From Labyrinthula sp. Ha (Eukaryota; Sar; Bigyra; Labyrinthulida; Labyrinthulaceae), in contig JAALGZ010000011.1 in assembly GCA_015227615.1 (NCBI GenBank), positions 1,240,001 to 1,304,000 on the forward strand: 64,000 bases of DNA, written 5' to 3'. Position 1 is the first letter of the stretch, and every line of letters starts with the position of its first letter. The notes beneath the pieces are model-generated. The model had not been told where the DNA came from, did not search any database, and saw nothing but the letters and a program-made list of their open reading frames with translations. Below, in pieces: positions 53,538-64,000 of this stretch. Both the position numbers and the translations under genes were made by a program.

Positions 53538-56500
53538 AAAGTCTTTAACTCGGATTTCCCTTTTATGACCCAACTTTTTAGAATATACCTTATTCAATAA
53601 AACTTTTCAAGATTAAGGTATTTTTGGATCTTAATTATGTGTGAGAAACTTTTATTCAAACCAGCGATGTTCAGTTATTCGGTAATTTGTTTTAAATAGC
53701 CTTTCTCTAAAATTTTTAACTTTATCTTGGTTCGATCAAATTATTGACACTAGCTGTACCTACTGCTATTAACAGTACAAAAAGCTTTTAACTTAAGTGT
53801 AAATACTCTCATTATCTAATAAATTTCGCGCAACGGATAGATGTTTAATTTGCGCCACTCCATGCTTTTGGGAAAAGCCCAACAGACATGGGCCGTGTGG
53901 CCCTAGCACCACCTGGTGTGCTGACTTTGCTGAAGAACCAAAGCAGAGTTCGGAAGTGCAAAAGGTAAGGTATTCTTGCTAGCGTAATACATCTATCGAA
54001 TAGCCTTCGACAAGAAGGAGGGGTCGCGGGTGTTGGGGGAATTTAAGTAGCTTCTTTTCATCTTTATAAACATTTTACCTTTTTTTCAAGAATTAAGTGG
54101 TCCTTTTTAGTTTAAGGCTTAACTTTTCTTCTACACTGCAAAATTATTAGTGAGATTACAATTTAGGGGTAATTCAATATTAACCAATGAGGATAAGGAG
54201 ATAAAACGTCTTGATGACTAATGAGTTGTCAACATTAAACCTGGGAACTTCAGTTTTGAAGTTGTTTTCCACGCCTCCTTCTCCAGTTACCAGTCTCATG
54301 ACAAAATTTCTTCCAAATGGAAAGCATCTGCCGTTGTAAACAAACGAAATTTTATAACTTTAAAAAAACTTAAAGAATATTTCAATTAATATTACTTTAT
54401 TCGTAACTATACGGGTCGGTGTTACTTTATACTGAGCAAGATAATCTGGAGACCTTTTGGGTAATGTTAAATTGGGTGTCTTAGGGTACTCTTCAGGCTT
54501 GTAGAATAGAGCAAAATGAATACACTATTACTCAATATTTGCAAGCTAAGTAATTAATTTTACCCTTCTTTAAGTTTTATTATCTGATAAATAGCAATGC
54601 ATTCACTAGATTAGTCTTCCATTACACAAATTTTGAATGATAGTTGATCATTTGGCTACGATAGAATAAATTAAGGAAAATTTTCAAAAACTAAGCGAAT
54701 CATCTAAGAATCAGCAGCACGAAGTATTGGAACATATTTCAATATACACTAATTTAGTATTTTTGTATTTAAGATAGGGTTGATATAAATGATAGTTAAG
54801 CGATCTTACTAAAACAAACCAGAGAATTGCATATCTGAGACCGGGCAGGTATATTTCTACCAGATTTTGCCGCAAGGAAATAGTGATTTGAACATGCCTT
54901 GGATATTTTTGGAGTTGAAGGACTTCATAAATAAGTCTCTTCGGAATTTACTTAATTCTAAAGTCAATTTAAGATTTCCAAGATCAGAGAAAATATATCT
55001 CTTAGCTTGTAGATACAATTGTTACTAATAAGGAAGGTACTTAATTCTAAACAAGATATTTATATAAAATCAAAACTTTTTCAAGAAACAAGTAGATTTT
55101 TTTCAGACAACATCAAAATTTGACTAATAGTTATTATTTTTCTACCACACTCCTTGGTTTACTTTGCTTCTATAATATTTCAACTCAAATTAGTTACTGC
55201 CCAACCATTTTCGTCTTCGTGGAGTCAAAGTCACAGGGATCTTAATTCCCTGTTATTTTAGCTTACATTATGAGCTCAATGAGAACATATTTTGGCTTTT
55301 CATGTGGTTCATTCGAGATTTTAGTTCTTGTATATTTCACAATGTAGTTCCATAGAGAGTAAGGCAAATTTATAATACAAGAATACTCTGAGACCACCAC
55401 TTTGACTTACCTACCACTTAGCTTGTATAAGTACAAACATAGGTATAACATTAAAGTATTCAGAGAATACGAAGTTTATTAGATAATGGGCTCTGCGAGT
55501 TGGAACTTTGCTTGGATTAAGGCTTTTTCATGTTCCATAGAGTATACAGTATCCACCCCTTTCCATTGATGCTGTTTGGTTAGTTACTGGTGATTCAATG
55601 AAGAACTAAGCAAAAGAGATATTCTAGTTCACATATCAGCTATCTAAATAAACCCTTTTATTCTGATTTGAAAATTGGAAATCTTATATTTCTCTAGGTG
55701 AGCTTATATTATTTGAAGTAAGCTTTTGATGAGCCATCGCTGTGCTGTGCAGTGCAGTAGTTAAGTTTTAATTTTATTCGAAGAAACTTAGATGCAAATA
55801 AATAACTTTCCTTCTTCACTACAGTCCTGACAGTGACACTCAGGTTCAATTAGGTGCTTATAGAACACCTGTCCATATGTGTTGGGTATCAAGATTGAGC
55901 CTTTTTACTTGAGTTAATATATCTTCATTAGTTGCTGTGTTGCCCTTTAAACATGTCTATTGTCCGGTCTACTACTATATATTCTGTAACTAGTTGCTAA
56001 CTTTCTTCAATTAACGGAAGGGGGGAAAATGATAGCTAGCATCTTGGAGCACATATAGAAGTCTATAGAGTATAGAGATATATAAACAAATTTAATGGTA
56101 TTGGTCACTCTTAAGTAATATCTCCGTAAATCAACTAAGAAACAGTGCTCAAAATAAATATATAACTTAATTACGGTCATCTAGTAATAAGATAAAAATG
56201 TTGCAAAGTAGAAGGCTAAACCCAGAAAAAATTAAAGATTAAATGAAATTCCATCTTCTGAACAGTCTTTTTTCTTGACAATAAATAGTATTTAAAAACT
56301 TTGGTGGTTCTAAGAGGCCAAAGTAATTACTCTTGGCTAAATTCCAACCTTTAATTTATACAGTTAGAGTTAAATTGATTCTTGAAAACCTGTCAGACAA
56401 AGAGGTTGCTGTAGGGAACTTAAGGAAATAATGCTAGGAATGAATTATTATGATAAAAGTCAGAACGAAGTTTCTGAAAAAATTGTTCCTGAGCTCTACA

Positions 56501-57295
56501 GTATGATTTTTTCTAGTCTTGTTCAATTGATACCTTGTTGTCAACTATAATTCAACTTTTACAATAATGTTTATTTTTCTGATTAATGGGATGAAGCCTG
56601 AAGCTGTTCAGCTATATCAAAGAGCATAATTATATTTCATGACAGATTTTATATTTTCTCTGTATAATTGAAAATAGGTAAAGGTTGCAGTAGGGTGTGA
56701 TACAGCCACATTACAAAAAAAGCAGAAATAAGACCAAATTAAGCCCACATTAAGACTACACAACCTCCTTTAAAAAATTCAATTTGACTTAGTATTTAAA
56801 GTTTTGGTTTTAATTTCTATAAATATTTGTTGCTATAATTCAATTCATTCGCGCTTATGTTATTACATAATCCAACTGACATCTCCAGCGTGCTCCGACA
56901 ACTTTAACCAGTGGTACTATTCAAGTTTAAGCTTTATCTTTCTCCCACCAAATCCTCGAAAATCAACTAATTACAGAGTAACTCTAATAAAAAGAATCTA
57001 TCAGCTTTTGGCTTTTGTTCTATATACCTGGAATATCAACAATGAAGATAACTACTGCCAGTTTTCTAATATTTATAACCGCAGCCTACAAATACCTCCC
57101 TCTAATATTATTGCTCTTTGAGCTAAAATACTAATCTATTCCATCAGCAAAGTAAAGCAGTTCTGAATACACAATCAGAACACATTGGTGCGTTCAACAG
57201 TATTCTTGTTTTATTGGTGTTTTTTTTTACTAAATCAGGATTTTGATCGCCCAAAATTACGGACCGTGTTCTAAATATTTTTACCGTGAACCATT
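53538..57295. other. 3.8 kb intergenic region containing a GC-rich RNA candidate
   Basis: Apart from the structured segment at 53845-53970 and a G-rich stretch at about 54012-54045, this is AT-rich with only short frames. The 105-codon frame at 56804-57121 shows no domain. No repeats or tRNA genes seen. Confidence 0.45.
53845..53970 (+). ncRNA. Candidate structured non-coding RNA, unidentified
   Basis: A sharp GC-rich island in AT-rich DNA that folds into a closed domain of about 114 nt. TTTG/CACT at 53849-53859 pairs with AGTG/CAAA at 53955-53962. Inside are perfect hairpins GGGCC-GTGT-GGCCC (53890-53903), CTTTT-GGG-AAAAG (53865-53877) and CTTTG...CAAAG (53925-53943). A run of seven T follows near 54079, which would suit RNA polymerase III. 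The size fits 5S rRNA or a small nuclear/SRP-type RNA, but I found none of the diagnostic motifs of 5S, U1, U2, U4-U6, SRP or RNase P/MRP. The strand is a guess and the 3' end may lie nearer 54050. Confidence 0.35.
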
Positions 57296-57762
57296 ATGGC
57301 CACAAGGCCCAATACAATGAACATAGAAAACATAATAGACACAGAAACAAAGAGATCTATCTATGGTGGCGGTGTTGTGGGCGGAATTTGCGGGCTAATC
57401 TTCGGTCTACGTACTCTTGTTTTATATGTTATTATCATTTAGTCGATGGAGTAAAAATGAGTGGTTTATCAGCGGACTACAAGCAATTACCCACAAGAAT
57501 TCGTGATCCAAAAGCTTTAAATATAGTCGGAAAACAAATGATCTCAACATCACTTCTTTTTGGAATCTTTTATTCTGTTTACCAGGTATCAAAATACCAA
57601 ATAAAAGATAGAAATATCATAACAGATTATCCAACTTCAATAGCTGCTGCCTCCTTGGTTGCGTGCGTACCTGTCATTGGAACCAAAGTATTTCGAAGAA
57701 ATCTCCCTTACGCAGCAATGCTTGTCGCTTTAGACGTATATAACGGAGGATTTTCAGATTAA
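57296..57762 (+). CDS. Small multi-pass membrane protein, possibly Tim17/22/23-like, two exons (32-nt intron)
   Basis: The exons are 57296-57410 and 57443-57762, giving 144 aa. The first exon gives MATRPNTMNIEN... and a glycine-zipper helix (IYGGGVVGGICGLIFGL) that runs across the splice. Two further hydrophobic segments follow, around STSLLFGIFYSVYQ and AAASLVACVPVIG, with a short C-terminal one at AAMLVALDVYNGG. Glycine-rich helices and this size recall the Tim17/Tim22/Tim23 family of mitochondrial import proteins, but the family's signature is not clear, so the name is tentative. An intron start six bases earlier would also keep frame. The 32-nt choice matches the other introns. The stop lies 6 bp from the stop of the ribokinase gene. 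Confidence 0.6.
57411..57442 (+). other. 32-nt intron in the small membrane-protein gene
   Basis: It runs GTACTC...CATTTAG, phase 1. It connects an ATG-initiated glycine-zipper exon to the downstream frame. Without it the downstream frame would begin with low-quality His/Arg-rich sequence. Confidence 0.75.
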
Positions 57763-57768
57763 ATGTTA

Positions 57769-58782
57769 TTACATAAGAGGAGATAAATACTCATAACTTG
57801 TTTGACAACCTGCATGCTGCACACTCTCTGCCGACACCTGCACAGCTTTCTTCACAGCAACATCAAAAATCAATTCCTCTTTTTCTTGCTGAACTAAACT
57901 CACGGCAAATGCAGCAAGAAAACAATCTCCAGCTCCAGTTGAGTCAATTACATTTTCTACTTTTACACTTGGTACGAAGTCAGAGGTTTCCCCAGAAAGG
58001 TAAAATGCACCTTTGCTACCAAGTGTTACAACAATTGCTTTAATCTGAGTGGAGTTAAGGAGATTTTTGCAAGTAGACAGAAGATTTTGTTCAATTGGCT
58101 TTGTATATTCTACGGAGAGGGAGGTCAAAATTTGTGAGAGCTCCGTTTGGTTTACAACAAGGATGTCAATCAAAGAAAATATCTCACTTGGAAAATCTTG
58201 CATCGGTGACGGGTTGAAGATTGTTTTGATGTTGTTCTCTTTTCCAGCTTTTAATGATTCTAAAGTTGCATCGAAATTAATTTCATTTTGACAGATGAGA
58301 AACTTTGAAGTTAGGAAAGTGTTTGAGCACAAAAAAGATTGTAACTGTTTTTTTGAGACCTTTTGATTTGCGCCTGGAGTTACAACAATGTGATTTTCGC
58401 TTGTTTCATCAACTGTAATTACCGCGACCCCCTAAGGGTGAATTTACACAAAAAACGTACAGTTGAGTTTGAATCATCTCGTTCAATAAAAGATATATCA
58501 ATATTTTTTGCTTTTAAATGCTCCAAGTAGTCCTTTCCAAATGCATCATCTCCGACTCGACTCAAGAGAGCAACTCTTGCGCCTAGAATACTTGCGCAAA
58601 CCGCTTGATTTGCTCCTTTGCCTACAAAGAAAATAAGAGTTAAATGAAATACCTCCAAAACCGGTAGAAAATTCCTTTCCAAATATGGTTTCCCCTGGAG
58701 CTGGAAAACTCTTTACATACGAGAACATATCATAATTACATGAACCTACTACAGAAATATCGGTGGTTTGTTTTTGTTCCAT
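57769..58782 (-). CDS. Ribokinase (PfkB family), three exons (31- and 29-nt introns)
   Basis: The exons are 58653-58782, 58461-58621 and 57769-58431, giving 317 aa. It phosphorylates D-ribose to ribose 5-phosphate using ATP. The first PfkB signature is split by intron 1: VVGSCNYDMFSYVKSFPAPGET, then TGFGG|KGANQA. It continues through VALLSRVGDDAFG and across intron 2 into STGVAVITVDE...NHIVVTPGAN, the ribokinase-specific substrate loop. The catalytic DSTGAGDCFLAAFA (second PfkB signature, with the base Asp) is intact. The length is normal for the family. The introns, 58622-58652 and 58432-58460, both begin GTA and end TAG. The protein has no obvious organelle leader. Confidence 0.93.
58432..58460 (-). 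other. 29-nt intron 2 of the ribokinase gene
   Basis: On the minus strand it runs GTACGT...CCTTAG, phase 0. Removing it joins DSNST to GVAVITVDE, which restores the ribokinase pattern. Confidence 0.85.
58622..58652 (-). other. 31-nt intron 1 of the ribokinase gene
   Basis: On the minus strand it runs GTATTT...TTGTAG, phase 1. It splits the glycine codon of the GGKGANQA motif, so its removal is forced by the conserved sequence. Confidence 0.9.
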
Positions 58783-59634
58783 TTCTTGTACTGTAATGAC
58801 GTCACAAGGAAAAATAATCTATTCGTTAAGAAAGGATAAGAATAAAAATTAACAAATTCATATCAAGTTTGATGTAAAAATAGGATGTAGTTTGTATTTC
58901 TGCTAATATTTATTTTTTTTCAAAGCAATGGGAAGCTAGTATTGTATTTAGTGGATAAGAGGTTGCTGTTTTGTGCTACGTGACTCCAAGGTAACACATG
59001 AAAAGCACAGAAGGAACACAATAAAGGAATTCTTAGAGTTCTTGATGAGTTACCGTATAGCAAATCAACTTTTAGCACATGAATTTCTTTTCAAATTTTA
59101 TTACGTCAAATTCTTTTGTAAGAGATTTTTGCGCTTAGGAAGTGCGAGTCAGTACCAAGTTAACCTGATGTCAACTTCTAGCTTGCGTCCTATAAAAATG
59201 CTTGTTCATTAAAGAGTGAGGCAAACCTTCTAGAGTTTTGTTGAATAATCAAATATGAAAATATAATTCACTAGAAATTTGGAAAGAAGCTGAGTGAATG
59301 ATGTGATCAACTTCGAGGAAATTGACTTCAACACTAATGCGTTAACTCAAATGATAAAACTCCCATCACCGTATCCTCTATCTTAGATATCTATCCACTT
59401 GAGTCTACAACAGAAGATTCTGTTTGTTATATTATACATCCAAGTATGGATATAAGAAATGGTAACGATAGAAAGAAATACTAATAACCTACCTCAAGAA
59501 GCGCCTCTGAAACTTCTTAGTATAACTCCTTGGTTGAAGGTGACTTAAAAGATTAGCACTATGAAGGAAAAAAATAAGAAATTAAAAGAAAATGGTTTGG
59601 AGCAAGCACTTTCTCATCCTTACGCAAAGGATAC
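58783..59634. other. 0.85 kb intergenic region
   Basis: It holds the ribokinase 5' side and the 3' end of the GH17-like gene. A 79-codon frame at 58973-59212 has no recognisable feature. Nothing else seen. Confidence 0.5.
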
Positions 59635-61281
59635 CTAGTATCTGCTATAGTTTGGCGTATATAGTGGGTTAGAATTGTGCAATTCTGTAAATATGCCTGA
59701 TTGAGGGGAAAGCAGTCCTTCATCATCGGATGGGTAAAACTGGTAATGCACAGTAGCCGATGACAGTACACTATTATTGACATACGATGTCTTTAAATCC
59801 TGCACTTGTGAATGAGTTGGGCCAACTGAGCTCAAGCTCAAAGGAGGCCTAGAGTGGGCAGTTGAACCAGCATCAAGGTATCCTATAGATCCAGATGCTG
59901 AAATCCTATCCATCAACGTGCCTTGGTCTTGAGAAATTGACCGCAAATATTTTTTCCTGGTTCTTGTATTTAACTTTGATCGAATTAACAGAACGCACAA
60001 AATAGATGCAAGTAGTAGCAGCCCTCCTGTTGAAGCTAATACTAGGAGATCTGTAGCTTCTTGATCACCTGTTGAGTCACCTTCATTTTCCAAGACTTTG
60101 TTCGGAGAAATTGTTGGACTCAAAGTAGGTATATTGGAGTTGGTAGGGGATTCGGTTGAATTTCCCTTGTGGTCTTGCGTTGGCGAAGAGGTAGGTAAAA
60201 ATTCAGTAGGATTCAAACTAGGAGATCGACTGGGAGCGAAAGAGAAGGCTTCCGGGGAAGATGTTGGTGAAAATGATGGATAGTTCGAAGGCACAAAAGT
60301 TGGTTGGTTTGTAGGTGCGCTAATCTTGAAGTTTCCCTCGCTATCGAAAATTCCAAAAGCATCTTTTTCACCCTCAGAACCCTTCAGTGGTTGATCAACT
60401 AGTTCATGCAGAAAGAGATGATTAAGCAGCCCAGAGGAAGTTTGTTCGTCCAGAGCAAATCGTGCTACATTTGAAAAATATTGGTAGTTATTCTCTGGTG
60501 TAGCAAATTCGTTGCTGCCGAAAGATGGCCATCCCGTTGCGGTAACAACCAACTCCAGATTAAGATTTTCCCTAGCTAACGCTGCTTGGGTCGCTTGCAG
60601 TTGCTGGGTTAACATCTGCATATCTTCTCCAGCAGTAGTTTCCAGTGTAATTGACTCATCATCAAATATTGTATAGAATGGATATGGATTAACTCCAAAT
60701 GCGTCAACTTTGGTCAATACTGAGGAATAGGAAGAAATGAAGTCATTTGAAAACTGACCACTCTCTACAGGAAAACTTACGCTCAAAGTGCCCATACTGC
60801 AAGGAATAATGACAGGTACTTGAGGATAGTTATCTTTCAACACATCTACTGTGGCTTCTACATCCGAAGAACCGAAACCATTTAAAAAGGGTTCATCTCC
60901 AACAACGAATGTTAGAGAGATATCAGGGCGTGTATCGGTAATAGTACTAACTGTGGACTGAAACTCTTCCAAGATTGTTCCTCTAAACCCTGACAACTGA
61001 CTGTTTTGAATACCCAAATAAATTTCCTTTAAATTATCCAGAGAGAGAAAGGACGTAATTAATTCTGTCACAGAAGAATCAAAGTTGAAGAGTCGAAGAG
61101 TATCAACTTTTCCATTGGATTCAAAACCAAGATAGTCTTCTACTGTTCTGAAAAGTTCTTTAGCTTCACCAACACTGACTCCATTATTATTGTTTTCCAA
61201 GTCTACGTTTATACCTAGGCGCCCACCAACAGAGAGTATAAAACAATCGAAAACGAAAAAAAGAATAATATATTTCTGCAT
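59635..61281 (-). CDS. GH17-like (beta-1,3-glucanase-type) surface protein lacking the nucleophile glutamate
   Basis: A 548-aa intronless protein with a signal peptide (1-20), a GH17-type TIM-barrel region (about 21-318), a Ser/Thr/Pro-rich stalk with repeated PSxSPT units (about 321-395), a membrane helix (about 411-433) and a ~115-residue Ser-rich cytoplasmic tail. GH17 signs are the early strand LGINVD, VGDEP with the acid/base position Glu130, FGVNPYPF, the VTATGWPSFG block, and HELVDQPLKG...DAFGIFD near the barrel end. In GH17 enzymes the block reads S/T-E-T-G-W-P and the Glu is the nucleophile. Here it is Ala248 (codon 60538-60540). The protein probably does not hydrolyse glucan by the usual mechanism and may act as a wall-glucan binding or sensing protein. 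That is inference. Confidence 0.82.
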   Translation of the reverse strand: MQKYIILFFVFDCFILSVGGRLGINVDLENNNNGVSVGEAKELFRTVEDYLGFESNGKVDTLRLFNFDSSVTELITSFLSLDNLKEIYLGIQNSQLSGFRGTILEEFQSTVSTITDTRPDISLTFVVGDEPFLNGFGSSDVEATVDVLKDNYPQVPVIIPCSMGTLSVSFPVESGQFSNDFISSYSSVLTKVDAFGVNPYPFYTIFDDESITLETTAGEDMQMLTQQLQATQAALARENLNLELVVTATGWPSFGSNEFATPENNYQYFSNVARFALDEQTSSGLLNHLFLHELVDQPLKGSEGEKDAFGIFDSEGNFKISAPTNQPTFVPSNYPSFSPTSSPEAFSFAPSRSPSLNPTEFLPTSSPTQDHKGNSTESPTNSNIPTLSPTISPNKVLENEGDSTGDQEATDLLVLASTGGLLLLASILCVLLIRSKLNTRTRKKYLRSISQDQGTLMDRISASGSIGYLDAGSTAHSRPPLSLSSVGPTHSQVQDLKTSYVNNSVLSSATVHYQFYPSDDEGLLSPQSGIFTELHNSNPLYTPNYSRY

Positions 61282-64000
61282 GCTTCTCTAACTACACTTC
61301 TGTCTTTTTTCTTTAATGCTGATACGAACGGGAAAGTTCTATTTGAGTTTGCTCCAAGTATTTTCCTGTATCCAGTTGGTGTTCTCAACCTGGTACAGGA
61401 CTTACTACAAGTAGTTGTCTCTAACGAAAGAGTTCTCTTGTAAGATTCTTGGGAAAAGCACTCTCGTTATCTTGTGAGAGAGATATTTAGGCAAGATTGT
61501 TTTCTAGAGTTGTTTCGTTATCTCGTTAAAAATACCTAACCAGAAACCGATCTTTCAATACCAGTACATTTTTCCTTTATTGCAGTTTTCTTAACGTTAT
61601 TTATATTTTTGTTTGTGTAATCAAGAGTGACTGTACAGAAGAATTATATTACGGTAAGTTCCGGGTTATTGATACTGAATCTTATTCAAATAAAGAAGGG
61701 TGTTTTAAGATACAGTGAGTTAAGAATTAAGTATTGAGAATGGCTTTTGTAATATGCCCAAGAGAAAGAGTTGGAGCCCTTTTTTCGAGGATATGTACTT
61801 CCAAGACGACTTTTCATATCTAACTATTCACAAAGTTAAATATAAAAGCAGCCCCAAGAAGTTGTCATGACCAGAATTCAGATATAGTTTCATGGTTCAA
61901 GAAGAGGCAACAACATGTTCTTAGTTTTGAAAGACACACAGGGTAGTGATACATATAGTTTATATAAAGAGGATAAAAGAATCTAGAAGTGGCATCTAGA
62001 TTTATTAGAAAGGAGATCTTGTTTTTTCGGTCTGTTGCGACCGGAATTTGAGATAGAATGTTATGAAAAGAGGAAGCTTCAGCAAGAAGATTGTTTTGTG
62101 TAGAATTAGAGTGCAGTTTATGCTAAATAAACATAAAGAAAGAACATAGGAGTTCTCATATATTTTCATACAAACTTTAGAAAGAAACTATGCTTCCGAG
62201 GATTTGATCTGATGCTTCTTAATGGAATGCAGCTCAGGGCTTGAGTTGAAGCAAAGATTCTGGATTAGTATGCTTTCTTCAGACCAGAAGCAGCTTTGTA
62301 TTGTTATTTCTACTTTGTCAAGATGAGCTGGCTTGGACTGTAATAACATCTCCAAGAGTTTATTTTTAGAATTCATACTGGCTCTTTAACAAGAAACATA
62401 AAGGGTATCTTTCTGTAACCGTTTAAGCCTATGGCAAAGTTTCTTAACATTAAGATTTCTCAATTCAACAGCTTCTCCAACTTGCTGACGCGTTTGGATT
62501 ATGATGGGTCTGCGGTGAAGACAGAGTCCTCGGTTAATGTTGTACAGAACGCAGGTCTCGACAAGAATTTCCTTACTTAACCCATGTTTTATCCTATATA
62601 TTTCCTCCCTTGCCATGTTCCAGGTGCGTACGACGTGTCCCTGCCTCATCTTAAAATTACAACAACTAAACTTTAGAGATTTGATCTATATTTGCCAAAA
62701 TTTCAATGATTGAACGCAGAATCCATTCAGATAAGATAGTTTAAAACTGATTGGGCTTTGGTGCAAAGTTGTTTCTCTGGGTACTTCAAAAAGATACCTA
62801 CAGAGTGATATTGCACGTCCATTAGGTTCTTGATACCGCAGTTTGACTACAAGCACCTGTAAAGTTGAAAAATATGTCAAAAAGAAATAGCACTTGACCC
62901 CATATGGTAAAAATTCCTCATGGATGCATCTTAAAGCTAGCCCCATACCCTGCTCTGTTGTTTTCAAGACACAATCTTAGCAGAAATTTTCAGGATCATT
63001 TTGATTGTTTGTTGTTCTCAAGCAGGGTATGCCCTCGGAGATTGAGGTACCTGAATAGAGATTCATGTCATATACACCTGTGTAGCTTGACAAAAAACTC
63101 CAAAATTGAAACTGTACTTGCCAATGATGCGAATCATATTTTTTAACGCGACAATATTTCTAAATCGCAAACGAAGATGAGCTAATAAGTATCCGTCTAA
63201 ATAGCGTAGGAGATGGCATATATTCAAACTTAGTTCAACCTTCTTCCGGGTCAAATGTTGCTACCTTCTATTATAAGCATATATATTTTTCATTCACACT
63301 TAGGACTCAACTGTACAACCGTGAATGGTTTCCCAAAATTTAACAAACCGAGCAAAACCTTGGTTCGCCCTATGTAGCGTGATTTAATAATCACTACCCC
63401 GAACGGATGCTGAACGGGAGCAGGTAAATTCGCAGTGCAGTAAATGCGCTAAGTAGTACAGCAATGAAGCATTCACTACATGAGCAAGATGAGAAGACTT
63501 GTTTCAAATTAAGGTGATTTTTAGGCTGATAGTACAAGTTTATTGCCCTCGCTACCCAAGTCTTGAACCCTTATCTATAATCGAAAGAGATGGAACTCAA
63601 AATCAAACTAAAAGAGCTTAAAACATTTGACCGGCTTAAATTTAAATGTACACAGTATTTTAACACCGCCGTATGGGTTAGGTATATTTTCTTAATTTTT
63701 TCGGGGGCTTCTCGGATACGTTTTCTTAAACTGTCAAAGTGAAATACTATAAAAAAAATGGATATGAGGCGGCACTGTTTGGATATTAAGAATACGACTG
63801 CTTTCTCTACTCAACTTTTCCGTATGCTTCAACATACAGTCTGGAATTAGTATTATTAATGCTACAAGCCATGGTTTTCCTAGCAACTTCTGCACGGTAT
63901 AAATCCTGCTTAGATTGATGATCTAGGTATGTTCAAATAAATCAAAGCAAACAGTAGTTTTTCATCGAATACATCTTTCAGATTCAAAGATTGTTCCATA
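61282..64000. other. 2.7 kb region at the window end, no intact gene, some coding-like stretches on the minus strand
   Basis: It starts with the GH17-like gene's upstream region. Between about 62188 and 63254 several minus-strand frames (62188-62376 and 62386-62649 in the same phase, 62686-62967, 63063-63254) read more protein-like than chance. They are basic and helical but broken by stops, and I could not link them with credible introns or name a family. They may be a decayed gene or one with more introns than I could resolve. A stem-loop (GTAG-TGATT / AATCA-CG-CTAC on the minus strand) lies near 63378-63402. Confidence 0.35.

Noticed and set aside
53845-53970. 5S rRNA
   Set aside because: Size and end pairing are suggestive, but the conserved 5S loop sequences are absent on both strands.
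56804-57121. 105-codon frame on the plus strand
   Set aside because: Low-complexity composition, no domain, and no conserved-looking block.
57405-57442. 38-nt version of the intron in the small membrane-protein gene
   Set aside because: Starting at GTCTAC also keeps frame, but every other intron here begins GTA and is 27-32 nt long.
63378-63402. tRNA gene
   Set aside because: There is one stem-loop but no cloverleaf, and no A-box or B-box spacing.

Overview
The window is nuclear DNA from a unicellular eukaryote, AT-rich, using the standard code (TAA, TAG and TGA all end genes). A stramenopile-like protist is my best guess: two secreted membrane proteins carry Pro/Ser/Thr-rich stalks with PT/PS repeats, a style common in that group. 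The evidence is indirect. Eight introns in five genes were found by frame and splice-site logic. All are only 27-32 nt long, begin GTA and end AG, which is exceptionally short.

Layout. 1-8.6 kb: the end of an unidentified membrane protein, converging on a giant intronless HECT ubiquitin ligase (2,686 aa). 8.6-18.1 kb: AT-rich DNA with a membrane-anchored reprolysin-type metalloprotease at 12.6-15.0 kb. 18.1-20.1 kb: a two-domain alpha/beta-hydrolase-like surface protein that lacks both nucleophile serines. 22.4-25.0 kb: an IQ-motif protein, tail to tail with glutaminyl-tRNA synthetase. 25.35-26.2 kb: a decayed relative of the hydrolase gene on the other strand. 29.8-31.3 kb: serine hydroxymethyltransferase with a mitochondrial-type leader. 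31.5-39.5 kb: a young, apparently whole Ty3/gypsy chromodomain LTR retrotransposon carrying an extra MT-A70-type methyltransferase frame. 39.6-40.6 kb: a PAT1-like decapping factor. 41.0-42.9 kb: a near-perfect inverted repeat whose arms each hold the same small SANT/Myb-like gene. 49.4-51.5 kb: a diverged SANT relative followed by an unidentified 487-aa protein. 51.7-53.3 kb: a PP2C phosphatase. 53.85-53.97 kb: a GC-rich, foldable candidate RNA. 57.3-58.8 kb: a small membrane protein tail to tail with a ribokinase. 59.6-61.3 kb: a GH17-like surface protein lacking its nucleophile glutamate.

The host genes are mostly housekeeping (translation, one-carbon metabolism, ubiquitin, phosphatase, mRNA decay, sugar kinase), mixed with cell-surface proteins of signal peptide, ectodomain, single membrane helix and short tail. 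They do not form one pathway. Convergent neighbours are packed 3-140 bp apart, while the remaining gaps run to kilobases and include visible gene ruins. The most unusual items are the retrotransposon with a methyltransferase, the SANT inverted repeat, the tiny introns and the surface pseudoenzymes.
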